From Candidatus Neoanaerotignum tabaqchaliae (GTDB lineage Bacteria; Bacillota; Clostridia; Lachnospirales; Anaerotignaceae), in NCBI GenBank assembly GCA_904420235.1, contig CAJFUS010000095.1, positions 1 to 10,337 on the forward strand: a stretch of 10,337 nucleotides of DNA, in the 5' to 3' direction. The notes beneath the pieces were generated by a model that saw nothing but the letters and a program-made list of their open reading frames with translations, did no database searches and was not told the origin of the DNA. The position numbers and the translations under genes are program-made. This document shows, one piece after another, positions 1 to 6,399 of this stretch; within the stretch, counting starts at the first letter, position 1, and each line of letters starts with the position of its first letter.

Positions 1-732
1 CGTCTTAAAAAAAGAAACACCATAATAGCCGCTGTGGTTGCGGCTGTGGTTTTAATTTTAATAGTATATCAAGTTGGCTTTGGGAAAAACGCCTATGATG
101 TTACTGTGGCAGGAAACAGTGTATGTATAATCGACAAATCAAAAATAACGTCAGAGGATATATCTAACAATGTTGTGGCCTCTCTTGAGGAGGAGCTTGG
201 AACAAGCGTGAAATTAAAAGATGAAATAGCTCTTGTTCCAGTTCACGCATCGTCATCTAAGGTTGTTACTACAGAATATGCCATAACACAGGTTAGGAAT
301 GCCGTTGGATATGAGGTTGAGGCAGGGGTTATAATAGTTGACGGAACAAAAGCGGCGGTAGTTTCTTCAAAAGATGAAGCCGATAATCTTCTTGAGAGTA
401 TACTTGGTAAATATGCTCCCGAAAACGCCGATGTTACAAAGTGCGAGTTTGAGCAGACTGTTATAACGCAGAACCAGTTTGTTGACTCTTCTGAAATATT
501 GTCTTTTGAGGAAGCTTATAAAAAGCTTACATACACAACGCCTGTGGAACAAGAATATACAGTTGTTTCGGGAGATACGCTGTGGCTTGTGGCCAATAAA
601 ATGGGTATGACTATAGAGGAGATTAAAACACTTAACTCTCTTGACAGTGAGAATCTTAAAATAGGCCAGACGCTTAAGGTTACAAGGCAGATGCCTTTCC
701 TTACGGTTGTATATAACGGGGCGGCGTCTTAG
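1..732 (+). CDS. Membrane-anchored LysM-domain cell-wall protein, 5'-partial
   Basis: The reading frame is open to the first base (R-L-K-K-R-N... just before a hydrophobic stretch), so the true start lies upstream; the GTG at 34 falls inside the membrane segment and is not a credible start. Of the 243 visible residues, about 9-25 form one transmembrane helix after a basic N-terminus, giving a cytoplasm-in, outside-out anchor. Residues about 30-185 are an extracytoplasmic region with a 'VDGTKAAVVSSKDEAD' motif like the N-terminal repeats of LysM-G5-M23 peptidases. A LysM domain follows (YTVVSGDTLWLVANKMGM ... LNSLDSENLKIGQTLKV, about 190-232), which in this family binds peptidoglycan. The protein stops just after 'MPFLTVV', where relatives normally enter a G5 domain and an M23 endopeptidase. 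It therefore looks wall-binding but without a visible catalytic domain. walR starts 22 bases after the stop, so co-transcription is likely. LysM is certain; the cellular role is inferred. Confidence 0.85.
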   Translation, partial: RLKKRNTIIAAVVAAVVLILIVYQVGFGKNAYDVTVAGNSVCIIDKSKITSEDISNNVVASLEEELGTSVKLKDEIALVPVHASSSKVVTTEYAITQVRNAVGYEVEAGVIIVDGTKAAVVSSKDEADNLLESILGKYAPENADVTKCEFEQTVITQNQFVDSSEILSFEEAYKKLTYTTPVEQEYTVVSGDTLWLVANKMGMTIEEIKTLNSLDSENLKIGQTLKVTRQMPFLTVVYNGAAS

Positions 733-754
733 TAAAAAGCCGGAGGTTTTTAAA

Positions 755-1450
755 ATGAGCGCAAGAGTACTTGTTGTTGATGATGAGAAAAATATTGTTG
801 ATATAATAAAATATAATCTTAAAAAAGAAGGCTACGAGGTTATAACGGCCTATGACGGAGAGGAAGCCGTTAAGCTTAACGAGGAAAACGAGCCGGACCT
901 TATATTGTTGGACATAATGATGCCTAAGCTTGACGGGTATGCCGCCTGCCGCAAAATAAGGGAAAAATACGACACTCCAATAATAATGCTTACGGCAAGG
1001 GCCGAGGAGGTTGACAAGGTTCTTGGTCTTGAGCTTGGGGCAGATGATTATGTTACAAAGCCATTTGGTACACGGGAGCTTATGGCAAGGGTAAAAGCCA
1101 ATTTAAGAAGGCGAAGCTCTGCTGAACAGGCAGAAGGCGAAGACAATCAAAATGTTTTGTCTTTTGGGCCTCTTTCCATAGACCTTAAGCTGTTTGAGGT
1201 TAAAAAAGGCGGAAAGGTGATAGACCTTACTCTTAGAGAATATGAGCTTTTAAAATTTTTGGCGTCGCAGAAAACTCAGGTTTTCTCAAGGGAAACTCTT
1301 CTTGAGAAGGTTTGGGGGTATGAGTATTTCGGCGATGTAAGAACAGTTGACGTTACCGTAAGACGTCTTAGAGAAAAAATTGAGGATGACCCGGGAAAAC
1401 CGGTTTATATACTTACAAAACGCGGCGTAGGCTATTATTTCGGCGGTTAA
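755..1450 (+). CDS. walR: Two-component response regulator WalR (YycF), OmpR/PhoB family
   Basis: Cytoplasmic transcription factor of the WalK-WalR system, which controls peptidoglycan hydrolases and wall homeostasis in Firmicutes. The 231-residue product (about 235 in Bacillus) has a receiver domain (1-118) with acidic pocket D9/D10, phospho-acceptor D53 in 'LLDIMMP', T80 and K102. The 'DDYVTKPF' stretch is characteristic of WalR; its T101 matches the threonine phosphorylated by PrkC-type kinases in Bacillus and Staphylococcus. The winged-helix DNA-binding domain (about 132-231) ends in 'VYILTKRGVGYYFGG', with recognition helix 'DVRTVDVTVRRLREKIE'. I chose the ATG at 755 because a GGAGG at 742-746 sits 8 bases upstream and the product begins 'MSARVLVVDDE'. 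An in-frame ATG at 707 would add 16 unrelated residues overlapping the LysM gene. walK begins 3 bases after the stop. The identity rests on sequence plus the yycH/yycI/walJ neighbours. Confidence 0.97.
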   Translation: MSARVLVVDDEKNIVDIIKYNLKKEGYEVITAYDGEEAVKLNEENEPDLILLDIMMPKLDGYAACRKIREKYDTPIIMLTARAEEVDKVLGLELGADDYVTKPFGTRELMARVKANLRRRSSAEQAEGEDNQNVLSFGPLSIDLKLFEVKKGGKVIDLTLREYELLKFLASQKTQVFSRETLLEKVWGYEYFGDVRTVDVTVRRLREKIEDDPGKPVYILTKRGVGYYFGG

Positions 1451-1453
1451 GTC

Positions 1454-3250
1454 GTGAAAAATGGGAAGTATGGTGTTTTTAGCATGAAAAGCATTAAATC
1501 CAGACTCATAGCCATGTATCTTGGTCTTGTTATGATTGTTATGATTGTATGCGGAAGTTTTATACTTATAAGCCTTCAGGATATAGAAATACGTCGGGCT
1601 GAGGAACAAATGCGCCTTTATGCAGAGAAAATACGCGACCAAGTTGCCCTTACCTATGAGGAAAGCGGCTTTCAGGAGGGGCTTTTGCAGTTCAGCCAAA
1701 ACAGTTCAAACACATCTACAATACAGGGCAATATTATAAATACTGACGGGCAGACTATAGCCTCAACCGTAAACGGAAGGGGCTCTTTTGAGCAATATAA
1801 AAATTCCGCTGTTATAAGCGCTCTTGGAGGAACACCTTATTTTTCAGAAAAAAGCAGAGACCCTGAGTCTGGAACAATATATATAGAGTATGCCGAGCCT
1901 GTGCTTGTTAGCGGCACTGTTAAATATGTTATATTTGCAAGAATGGACGCTTCGAATATATATTCAGGCATAGACCAAACAAGAAGAACGCTGGTTCTTT
2001 CGGTTGCCATAGCCTTTTTGCTTACTTCAGTAATGGGATATATATTTGCAAACACAATAACTGGGCCTATACTTACTTTATCGGCAAAGGCCAAGGAATT
2101 GGCCCAAGGCAAGCTTGACCAAACAGTTAAGGTATATTCAAAAGATGAAATAGGCCAGCTTTCGGAAAGCTTTAATTATATGGCCATGGAGTTGAGCCGT
2201 ACCCTTGGAGAAATGTCAAAAGAGAAGAATAAGCTGGAGATAATATTGCACAATATGACCGACGGTGTATTGTCTTTCGATAAATCGGGACAAATTGTGC
2301 ATTGCAACAGCGCTGTTCTTGAACTTTTGGGAATAGACGAGTTTAAGGACGATTTCAATGGCTTTATAAACAGATATGGCATAACAAGCGGTGTTTATAT
2401 AGACATGATGAACACCGACTTTACAAAAAAAATAAACTTTTGGGCCGGCAAAAAATATATAAACGCCAGTTTCTCGCCGTATTTAAGTGAGAAAAATATA
2501 TTTGCCGGAGTTGTAGTTGTTCTTCAGGATAACACAGAAATGAAGCGGCTTGACGATATGCGTAAAGAATTTGTGGCAAATGTGTCTCATGAGCTTAGAA
2601 CGCCTCTTACAACAGTTAAGAGTTATGCTGAAACGCTTCTTGACGGTGCCATTGATGACAAGGAAACTGCTATGGAGTTTCTTGGCATAATAAATAATGA
2701 GGCCGACAGAATGTCATTCCTTGTGCGAGATCTTCTTCAGCTTTCGCGCTTTGACAATAATCAAATAGAGCTGACATACAGCAGAATAAACGTAGACAGC
2801 TTTATAGCGGAAAATGTGAAAGCAAGCCGTATATTGGCGGAAAACAAAAAACAGGAGCTTATATTTAAGCCATTTAATAGAGATGTATTTATAATGGCCG
2901 ACAGGGGAAGAATAACTCAAGTTATAAATAACATAGTTACAAACGCAATTAAATATAGCCCAGAGGGCAGCACTATTAAGGTATGGCCCGAGGAGGACAG
3001 CAAATATGTAAGAATATGCGTTGAGGACAACGGAATTGGTATATCAAAAGACGACCTTCCAAGGATATTTGAGAGGTTCTATCGTGTTGACAAGGCGCGA
3101 AGTAGAGCAATGGGCGGAACCGGACTTGGTCTTGCCATAGCAAAAGAAATAATGGACCGCCATGGCGGAAAAATAACTGTTGAAAGTGAAATGCTTCAGG
3201 GAACAAAAATGACAATGTGGTTTCCCAAAAATATGAAACAAGAAAATTGA
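1454..3250 (+). CDS. walK: Sensor histidine kinase WalK (YycG)
   Basis: Membrane sensor kinase partner of WalR, 598 residues (611 in Bacillus). Domains in order: TM1 at about 18-40; an extracytoplasmic loop of about 138 residues (41-178), the expected sensing domain; TM2 at about 179-202; HAMP from about 199 with the conserved proline in 'TGPI'; a PAS domain at about 258-370 ('MTDGVLSFDKSGQIVHCNSAV'); HisKA with phospho-accepting H379 in 'VSHELRTPL'; and an ATPase domain with N-box N497, G1-box D525 in 'EDNGIGI' and G2-box 'GGTGLGL' at 554-560. All catalytic motifs are intact. TM-loop-TM-HAMP-PAS-HisKA-HATPase is the standard WalK layout. The start is uncertain: GTG 1454 has a weak GGCGG upstream, while ATG 1484 gives 'MKSIKSRLIAMY', closer to a usual WalK N-terminus, with only a weak GGTG at 1472-1475. 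No terminator is visible after it, so read-through into the next genes is possible. Confidence 0.95.
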   Translation: MKNGKYGVFSMKSIKSRLIAMYLGLVMIVMIVCGSFILISLQDIEIRRAEEQMRLYAEKIRDQVALTYEESGFQEGLLQFSQNSSNTSTIQGNIINTDGQTIASTVNGRGSFEQYKNSAVISALGGTPYFSEKSRDPESGTIYIEYAEPVLVSGTVKYVIFARMDASNIYSGIDQTRRTLVLSVAIAFLLTSVMGYIFANTITGPILTLSAKAKELAQGKLDQTVKVYSKDEIGQLSESFNYMAMELSRTLGEMSKEKNKLEIILHNMTDGVLSFDKSGQIVHCNSAVLELLGIDEFKDDFNGFINRYGITSGVYIDMMNTDFTKKINFWAGKKYINASFSPYLSEKNIFAGVVVVLQDNTEMKRLDDMRKEFVANVSHELRTPLTTVKSYAETLLDGAIDDKETAMEFLGIINNEADRMSFLVRDLLQLSRFDNNQIELTYSRINVDSFIAENVKASRILAENKKQELIFKPFNRDVFIMADRGRITQVINNIVTNAIKYSPEGSTIKVWPEEDSKYVRICVEDNGIGISKDDLPRIFERFYRVDKARSRAMGGTGLGLAIAKEIMDRHGGKITVESEMLQGTKMTMWFPKNMKQEN

Positions 3251-3266
3251 TATGGAATTTATATAC

Positions 3267-3305
3267 TGTAATTTAAAAGTAACGGCGGTGTAACATATCT
3301 GTAAC
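3267..3305 (+). promoter_or_regulatory. Four tandem 11-bp-spaced WalR-type half-sites (predicted WalR operator array)
   Basis: Half-sites TGTAAT (3267-3272), AGTAAC (3278-3283), TGTAAC (3289-3294) and TGTAAC (3300-3305) start exactly 11 bp apart, all in the same orientation. The published WalR box is TGTWAH-N5-TGTWAH. The 3289-3305 pair matches it perfectly; the 3267-3283 pair differs at one base. The array covers the position where a -35 box should be, and no TTGACA-like element is present there. This is the usual arrangement for activation by OmpR/PhoB-family regulators. It lies directly downstream of walK and upstream of the Ig-like/yycH/yycI genes. The PhoP box of Bacillus (TTAACA-type repeats, also 11 bp) is a related alternative, but the leading TGT and the context favour WalR. 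Binding is inferred. Confidence 0.7.
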
Positions 3306-3315
3306 ATATATATTG

Positions 3316-3321
3316 TATAAT
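3316..3321 (+). promoter_or_regulatory. -10 box (TATAAT) of the promoter for the Ig-like/yycH/yycI genes
   Basis: A perfect TATAAT lies 10 bp after the last half-site of the operator array. Transcription would begin near 3328, giving a leader of about 40 bases before the GTG at 3368. No good -35 hexamer exists at a spacing of 16-18 bp (ACATAT or neighbours), which suggests the promoter depends on an activator bound to the array. Confidence 0.6.
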
Positions 3322-3367
3322 AGCCTCGTAATGAGAACTATATACATATAAATGGAGGTGTGAGGCA

Positions 3368-3769
3368 GTGAAAAAAATGGTTTTTAGCTTAATACTTTGC
3401 CTGTCTGTGCTTTTTATTTGTTCGGCTGCCTATGCCGCCGACTTCGAGATTACAGGCGGGATTGACTTTGGAAAGGATAAAATTTCGACTTTCGACAGCT
3501 CCAAAACAATCACAGGAACTGCTGACGAGGGAATGGAGATTAAAATAGAGGTTTATGACGGTGAGGATGATTTAAAAGAAGATTACAGCTTTGTTGTTGG
3601 AATATCCGGACTTTTCAGCCAAACTGTGGATTTTGATTTGGGGGAAAACTATATTGTTGTTTCGTCTGAGGACTGCGACAAAACAGAAGATGTTATTGTA
3701 AATCGTAAAGAGACAGCTATTAAAAAGGCCCTTGAAGAGGGAGTTTATCTTCCGGGCAGCGTTAAATAA
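3368..3769 (+). CDS. Small secreted protein with one Ig-like beta-sandwich domain, function unknown
   Basis: 133 residues. Residues 1-23 are a classical signal peptide: K2-K3, a hydrophobic core and an 'AYA-AD' signal peptidase I site after A23; there is no lipobox and no later membrane segment. The mature part of about 110 residues is acidic. It contains 'TITGTADEGMEIKIEVY' followed by 'GLFSQTVDFDLGENYIVV', the pattern of short bacterial Ig-like/glucodextranase-B-type modules (about 45-106), then a charged tail ending 'KKALEEGVYLPGSVK'. I do not recognise it as a named family. The GTG at 3368 is chosen because GGAGG at 3354-3358 lies 9 bases upstream; the ATG at 3377 would be too far away. 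It is the first gene behind the predicted WalR-controlled promoter and lies 24 bases before yycH. By position it may act at the cell surface with WalK, YycH or YycI, or be a WalR-regulated wall protein. Function is not shown by the sequence. Confidence 0.85.
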   Translation: MKKMVFSLILCLSVLFICSAAYAADFEITGGIDFGKDKISTFDSSKTITGTADEGMEIKIEVYDGEDDLKEDYSFVVGISGLFSQTVDFDLGENYIVVSSEDCDKTEDVIVNRKETAIKKALEEGVYLPGSVK

Positions 3770-3793
3770 TTTTTAATATTTGTGGTGAGAGAT

Positions 3794-5185
3794 ATGGACA
3801 GTAAAAAAAGCAGTTTGTTAAGAAGTTTAATTGTTTTTGTACTTGCCATGTCCGCAGTTTTTCAAACGGGGTTGTTATGGCTTGATGAAAATTCGGGCCA
3901 TAACTTTTTTTATTATCTGTTTAACAGCAGTTTAAGCACAAATGACTCGTCATTGCCAAGAGAGGCTATACGGCCGGAAAATATAACTGTTGGCACAGGC
4001 GATGATGTTTTTAATGTTGTTTATAATATAGATACTTTAATTAACGCCGGAACGCCTTTTATAGTTTCAGCAGTTGATTCTTCCGAACCTCAGTTTCAAG
4101 AGGATTTCTATTGGGAAAACTGCCTAAGGGAAAAATGCGCCATTTATGAGTTTGCCACTGAAATACCTTTTAGAGAATATTTTGCAGGTATAGGAGCTGG
4201 TACAAGAAATATTCCTAACTTCATGGAAAGTTTTAATTTTATAGCTATACTCCCGTTAGAAAACGGCGGAAATGGACCGGCTGTATATTTTATAAATACT
4301 AATGACTCATCATTAGGCAAAGCTGCGGTTTACACAAGCCAAGCATCCAGTGATATGTCAAATACCATAGATAGTTTTTTGAGTTCCAGAAACATACAGT
4401 TTATATCAACAAACCAAAGCGGGTTTAATATTTTCTCAAACAACATGTTTGTGCCGCAGTTTCCAAGAGATTTCAAATACACTAAAATAAACAAAACTCC
4501 GTCAATAGACCAAGAAAGAATGAGCCTTATGGATAATCAATATTTTGAGTCTGTTACGGAGCAGTATTTTGACAGATATTCATCTAAAACAATTTCTTCA
4601 GAGCCCTCTGGAATATGCACAATATCAGATACGTCTACAGTTGTGAAATACTATCCATACGGAGTTATAGAGTATTTTAATTATTCCGCTCAGGATATGG
4701 CAGATGAGGTTCAGAGCCTTTCATCGGCTTATTATGTGTGTATGGAGTTTCTGGAGAAAGATACTGCTATAACAACACCGTATTACTTAAGCGGAACAAG
4801 AGTGACAGGCGACGGGTTTGTGTTTGATTTTGATTATTATGTTAATAACACTCCTGTTTTTATAAGCGGCGGACTTATTGATACGGCTGGAGTTGAACAC
4901 GCGATAGAGGTTGTTGTAGACAGCGGAGGAGTTAAGAAATATAAAAAGTATGCTTTTAATTTTTCATTAAATAATAGTTCAAGTGGGAATATTTCAGTTG
5001 ACTTCCTTGAGGCCATAAACTCGGCCATGGCCGTAAAGGGAGCTGGAGAATATAAAATAGATGACATAAAGCTTGGGTATTATGTTTCCGGAAGTGACAG
5101 TGAGTGCGGTTTAAGTTGGTTTGTTGACATAGAACAATCACGCACAGTTATAAATGCCGAAACAGGCGACATGATGATAAGATAA
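3794..5185 (+). CDS. yycH: YycH (WalH) family regulator of WalK
   Basis: In Bacillus, YycH is a single-pass membrane protein that acts with YycI to inhibit WalK through its transmembrane segments; in Staphylococcus the pair is activating. This 463-residue product (about 455 in Bacillus) has a short basic N-terminus, one TM helix at about 8-30 ('SLIVFVLAMSAVFQTGLLW') and a large outside domain. An 'RPENITVG' stretch directly follows the anchor region. The C-terminus ('YYVSGSDSECGLSW ... TVINAETGDM') resembles the end of YycI and fits the known structural likeness of these two proteins. I prefer ATG 3794, preceded by GGTGA at 3784-3788 five bases away; GTG 3782 would add four residues but has no ribosome site. 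The sequence is divergent, so the call leans on topology, length and position between walK and yycI. Confidence 0.85.
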   Translation: MDSKKSSLLRSLIVFVLAMSAVFQTGLLWLDENSGHNFFYYLFNSSLSTNDSSLPREAIRPENITVGTGDDVFNVVYNIDTLINAGTPFIVSAVDSSEPQFQEDFYWENCLREKCAIYEFATEIPFREYFAGIGAGTRNIPNFMESFNFIAILPLENGGNGPAVYFINTNDSSLGKAAVYTSQASSDMSNTIDSFLSSRNIQFISTNQSGFNIFSNNMFVPQFPRDFKYTKINKTPSIDQERMSLMDNQYFESVTEQYFDRYSSKTISSEPSGICTISDTSTVVKYYPYGVIEYFNYSAQDMADEVQSLSSAYYVCMEFLEKDTAITTPYYLSGTRVTGDGFVFDFDYYVNNTPVFISGGLIDTAGVEHAIEVVVDSGGVKKYKKYAFNFSLNNSSSGNISVDFLEAINSAMAVKGAGEYKIDDIKLGYYVSGSDSECGLSWFVDIEQSRTVINAETGDMMIR

Positions 5186-5209
5186 ACTTAGCCTAAAGGA
5201 GAAGATTGT

Positions 5210-6079
5210 ATGGATTGGGAAAAAATTAAAAAAATTTTCATATATCTTCTTGTGGCGGTAAATATTGGGCTTTTAGGGCTGAACTATAAAAACAGTACAA
5301 AATATACAATGACATCTGATGAGGAAAGAGCCGTTTATGAGCTTTTAAGCGCCAACGGAATAGGAATATATACGGAAATAATAAAAGAAGCATATCCTAT
5401 GCGGCAGTTGGCAGTAACGGTGCCGGAATTTAATAATAACGAAATAAGAAATACTTTCTTCGATAACGGCGAAAATATGCAGATAACCCTTGAGTTTGAC
5501 TCCACGATATTTAAAAGCGACAGTAAAACTGTTGTTATAAACGGAAACAAGATATATTTTGACTGTCCTGACGGAACAGGAAATATAGAGGATTTCTCAA
5601 GGCAGGTGGCCCTTGACATTTCAGAAGATTTTATAAAGAAAGTATCATTTGGTTCTGATTACAGTATAAACCTTGAGAAGATATCGGTTTTTGGCGATGG
5701 ATATAAATTTGAGTATAACGAAAGTTACGGCAAGCAAAAAATATTCAGCAGCGCTAAAGAAGTTTATGTAACTCCAGAGGGAGTAATAAGCGCTGAACTG
5801 TCTTATTATGTTCCGCAGGGATATGTAGGAGAAAACAGGCAGATATGTTCCTGCGATGAGGCTATATTAACAGTTATATACAATATAAAAAACAGTATTG
5901 ACGGTGTGCCGGATGGGGCGTATCTTGAAAAGACTGAGATTGGCTATGATTTTCAAGCGGACGGCGATATATCCCAAGCCGGTGTACTTAGGCTTGTGCC
6001 GTGCTATCGCATATATATTTCGGGAATAAATAATCCATATATAATAAACGCATATACAAATGAGCTTATAGAATATTAA
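5210..6079 (+). CDS. yycI: YycI (WalI) family regulator of WalK
   Basis: Partner of YycH in modulating WalK at the membrane. The N-terminus 'MDWEKIKKIFIYLLVAVNIGLL' is the family hallmark (MDW, basic residues, then one TM helix at about 9-24). The remaining roughly 265 residues are extracytoplasmic and rich in beta-strand-like stretches, ending 'RIYISGINNPYIINAYTNELIEY', the typical YycI C-terminal motif. It has 289 residues against about 280 in Bacillus. An AAGGAG at 5196-5201 lies 8 bases before the ATG, and 24 bases separate it from yycH. It is the last gene of this unit, since a hairpin terminator begins about 25 bases after its stop. Confidence 0.92.
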   Translation: MDWEKIKKIFIYLLVAVNIGLLGLNYKNSTKYTMTSDEERAVYELLSANGIGIYTEIIKEAYPMRQLAVTVPEFNNNEIRNTFFDNGENMQITLEFDSTIFKSDSKTVVINGNKIYFDCPDGTGNIEDFSRQVALDISEDFIKKVSFGSDYSINLEKISVFGDGYKFEYNESYGKQKIFSSAKEVYVTPEGVISAELSYYVPQGYVGENRQICSCDEAILTVIYNIKNSIDGVPDGAYLEKTEIGYDFQADGDISQAGVLRLVPCYRIYISGINNPYIINAYTNELIEY

Positions 6080-6104
6080 ATATTATTTTTGAATGCTTAT
6101 GCCG

Positions 6105-6151
6105 TAAGCGCAGTTGTCGGAATTTGTTGTCTGACATTTGCGCTTATTTTT
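6105..6151 (+). terminator. Rho-independent terminator after yycI
   Basis: TAAGCGCA (6105-6112) pairs with TGCGCTTA (6139-6146). After a 2x2 interruption, TGTCGGA pairs with TCTGACA, with one G-T pair, closing a loop of about eight bases. Five T's follow directly (6147-6151). The long stem with a GC-rich base, the T tract and the position just after yycI fit a terminator ending the walRK-yycHI unit. Confidence 0.75.
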
Positions 6152-6165
6152 ATGATTAAAGAAAA

Positions 6166-6190
6166 GCACATGTATTGTGCGGATTTTTTT
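6166..6190 (+). terminator. Weak second hairpin with T-run
   Basis: GCACA (6166-6170) pairs with TGTGC (6176-6180) around a five-base loop, followed by GGA and seven T's (6184-6190). The five-pair stem is short, so this may only back up the stronger terminator just upstream. Its T-run overlaps the first two bases of a TTGACA -35 candidate. Confidence 0.3.
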
Positions 6191-6218
6191 GACATATAGG
6201 CAGATTTAAAAATACAAT
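6189..6218 (+). promoter_or_regulatory. Candidate distal sigma-A promoter for murA
   Basis: A perfect -35 TTGACA (6189-6194) and a -10 TACAAT (6213-6218, five of six consensus bases) are separated by 18 bp. It would give a start near 6225 and a leader of about 175 bases before murA. In AT-rich DNA such matches can arise by chance, but the -35 is exact and the site sits just after two hairpins. Confidence 0.42.
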
Positions 6219-6267
6219 GGATTTAGCGTAGGACATGATTTTGAATTTTTCAGTTTTTTAAAAAGTC

Positions 6268-6296
6268 TTTTCATGGTGGTAATAACGTGATATAAT
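6268..6296 (+). promoter_or_regulatory. Candidate proximal extended -10 promoter for murA
   Basis: TATAAT (6291-6296) is preceded directly by TGA, making an extended -10 (TGN-TATAAT). A TTTTCA (6268-6273, four of six -35 bases) lies 17 bp upstream. The predicted start is near 6303, about 97 bases before the murA ATG. This is the better of the two murA promoter candidates by -10 quality and spacing. Confidence 0.58.
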
Positions 6297-6305
6297 TTAA
6301 ATATC

Positions 6306-6321
6306 TATGTAAATATGTAAA
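6306..6321 (+). repeat. Two tandem copies of TATGTAAA just after the proximal murA promoter
   Basis: TATGTAAA at 6306-6313 is repeated exactly at 6314-6321, starting about ten bases after the -10 box and therefore near the predicted transcription start. An imperfect inverted repeat, ACGGTT-TT-AACTGT (6326-6339), follows. These could be an operator. The TGTAAA units resemble WalR half-sites but are 8 bp apart rather than 11, so a WalR box is not supported. The rest of the 6080-6399 gap shows no gene. Confidence 0.35.
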
Positions 6322-6399
6322 CTATACGGTTTTAACTGTTTTATTATTTATATTTTTTTGAATTTAATAGATTTATTTAGAAGGGTTTGAATAGAAAAC

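Noticed and set aside
34..36. GTG as the start of the LysM protein
   Set aside because: It lies inside the transmembrane helix, and the frame stays open to base 1 with the basic residues expected before such a helix, so the gene begins upstream of the window.
707..754. ATG at 707 as walR start (16 extra residues, MYITGRRLSKKPEVFK)
   Set aside because: The extension overlaps the LysM gene, is unlike WalR N-termini and has no ribosome site, whereas ATG 755 has GGAGG at the right spacing.
1286..1699. 137-codon minus-strand frame across the walR/walK junction
   Set aside because: It is a shadow of two well-supported plus-strand genes, with no family signature and no ribosome site seen.
6308..6321. 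Second WalR box upstream of murA (TGTAAA, TGTAAA)
   Set aside because: The half-sites start 8 bp apart, not 11, so they do not fit TGTWAH-N5-TGTWAH.
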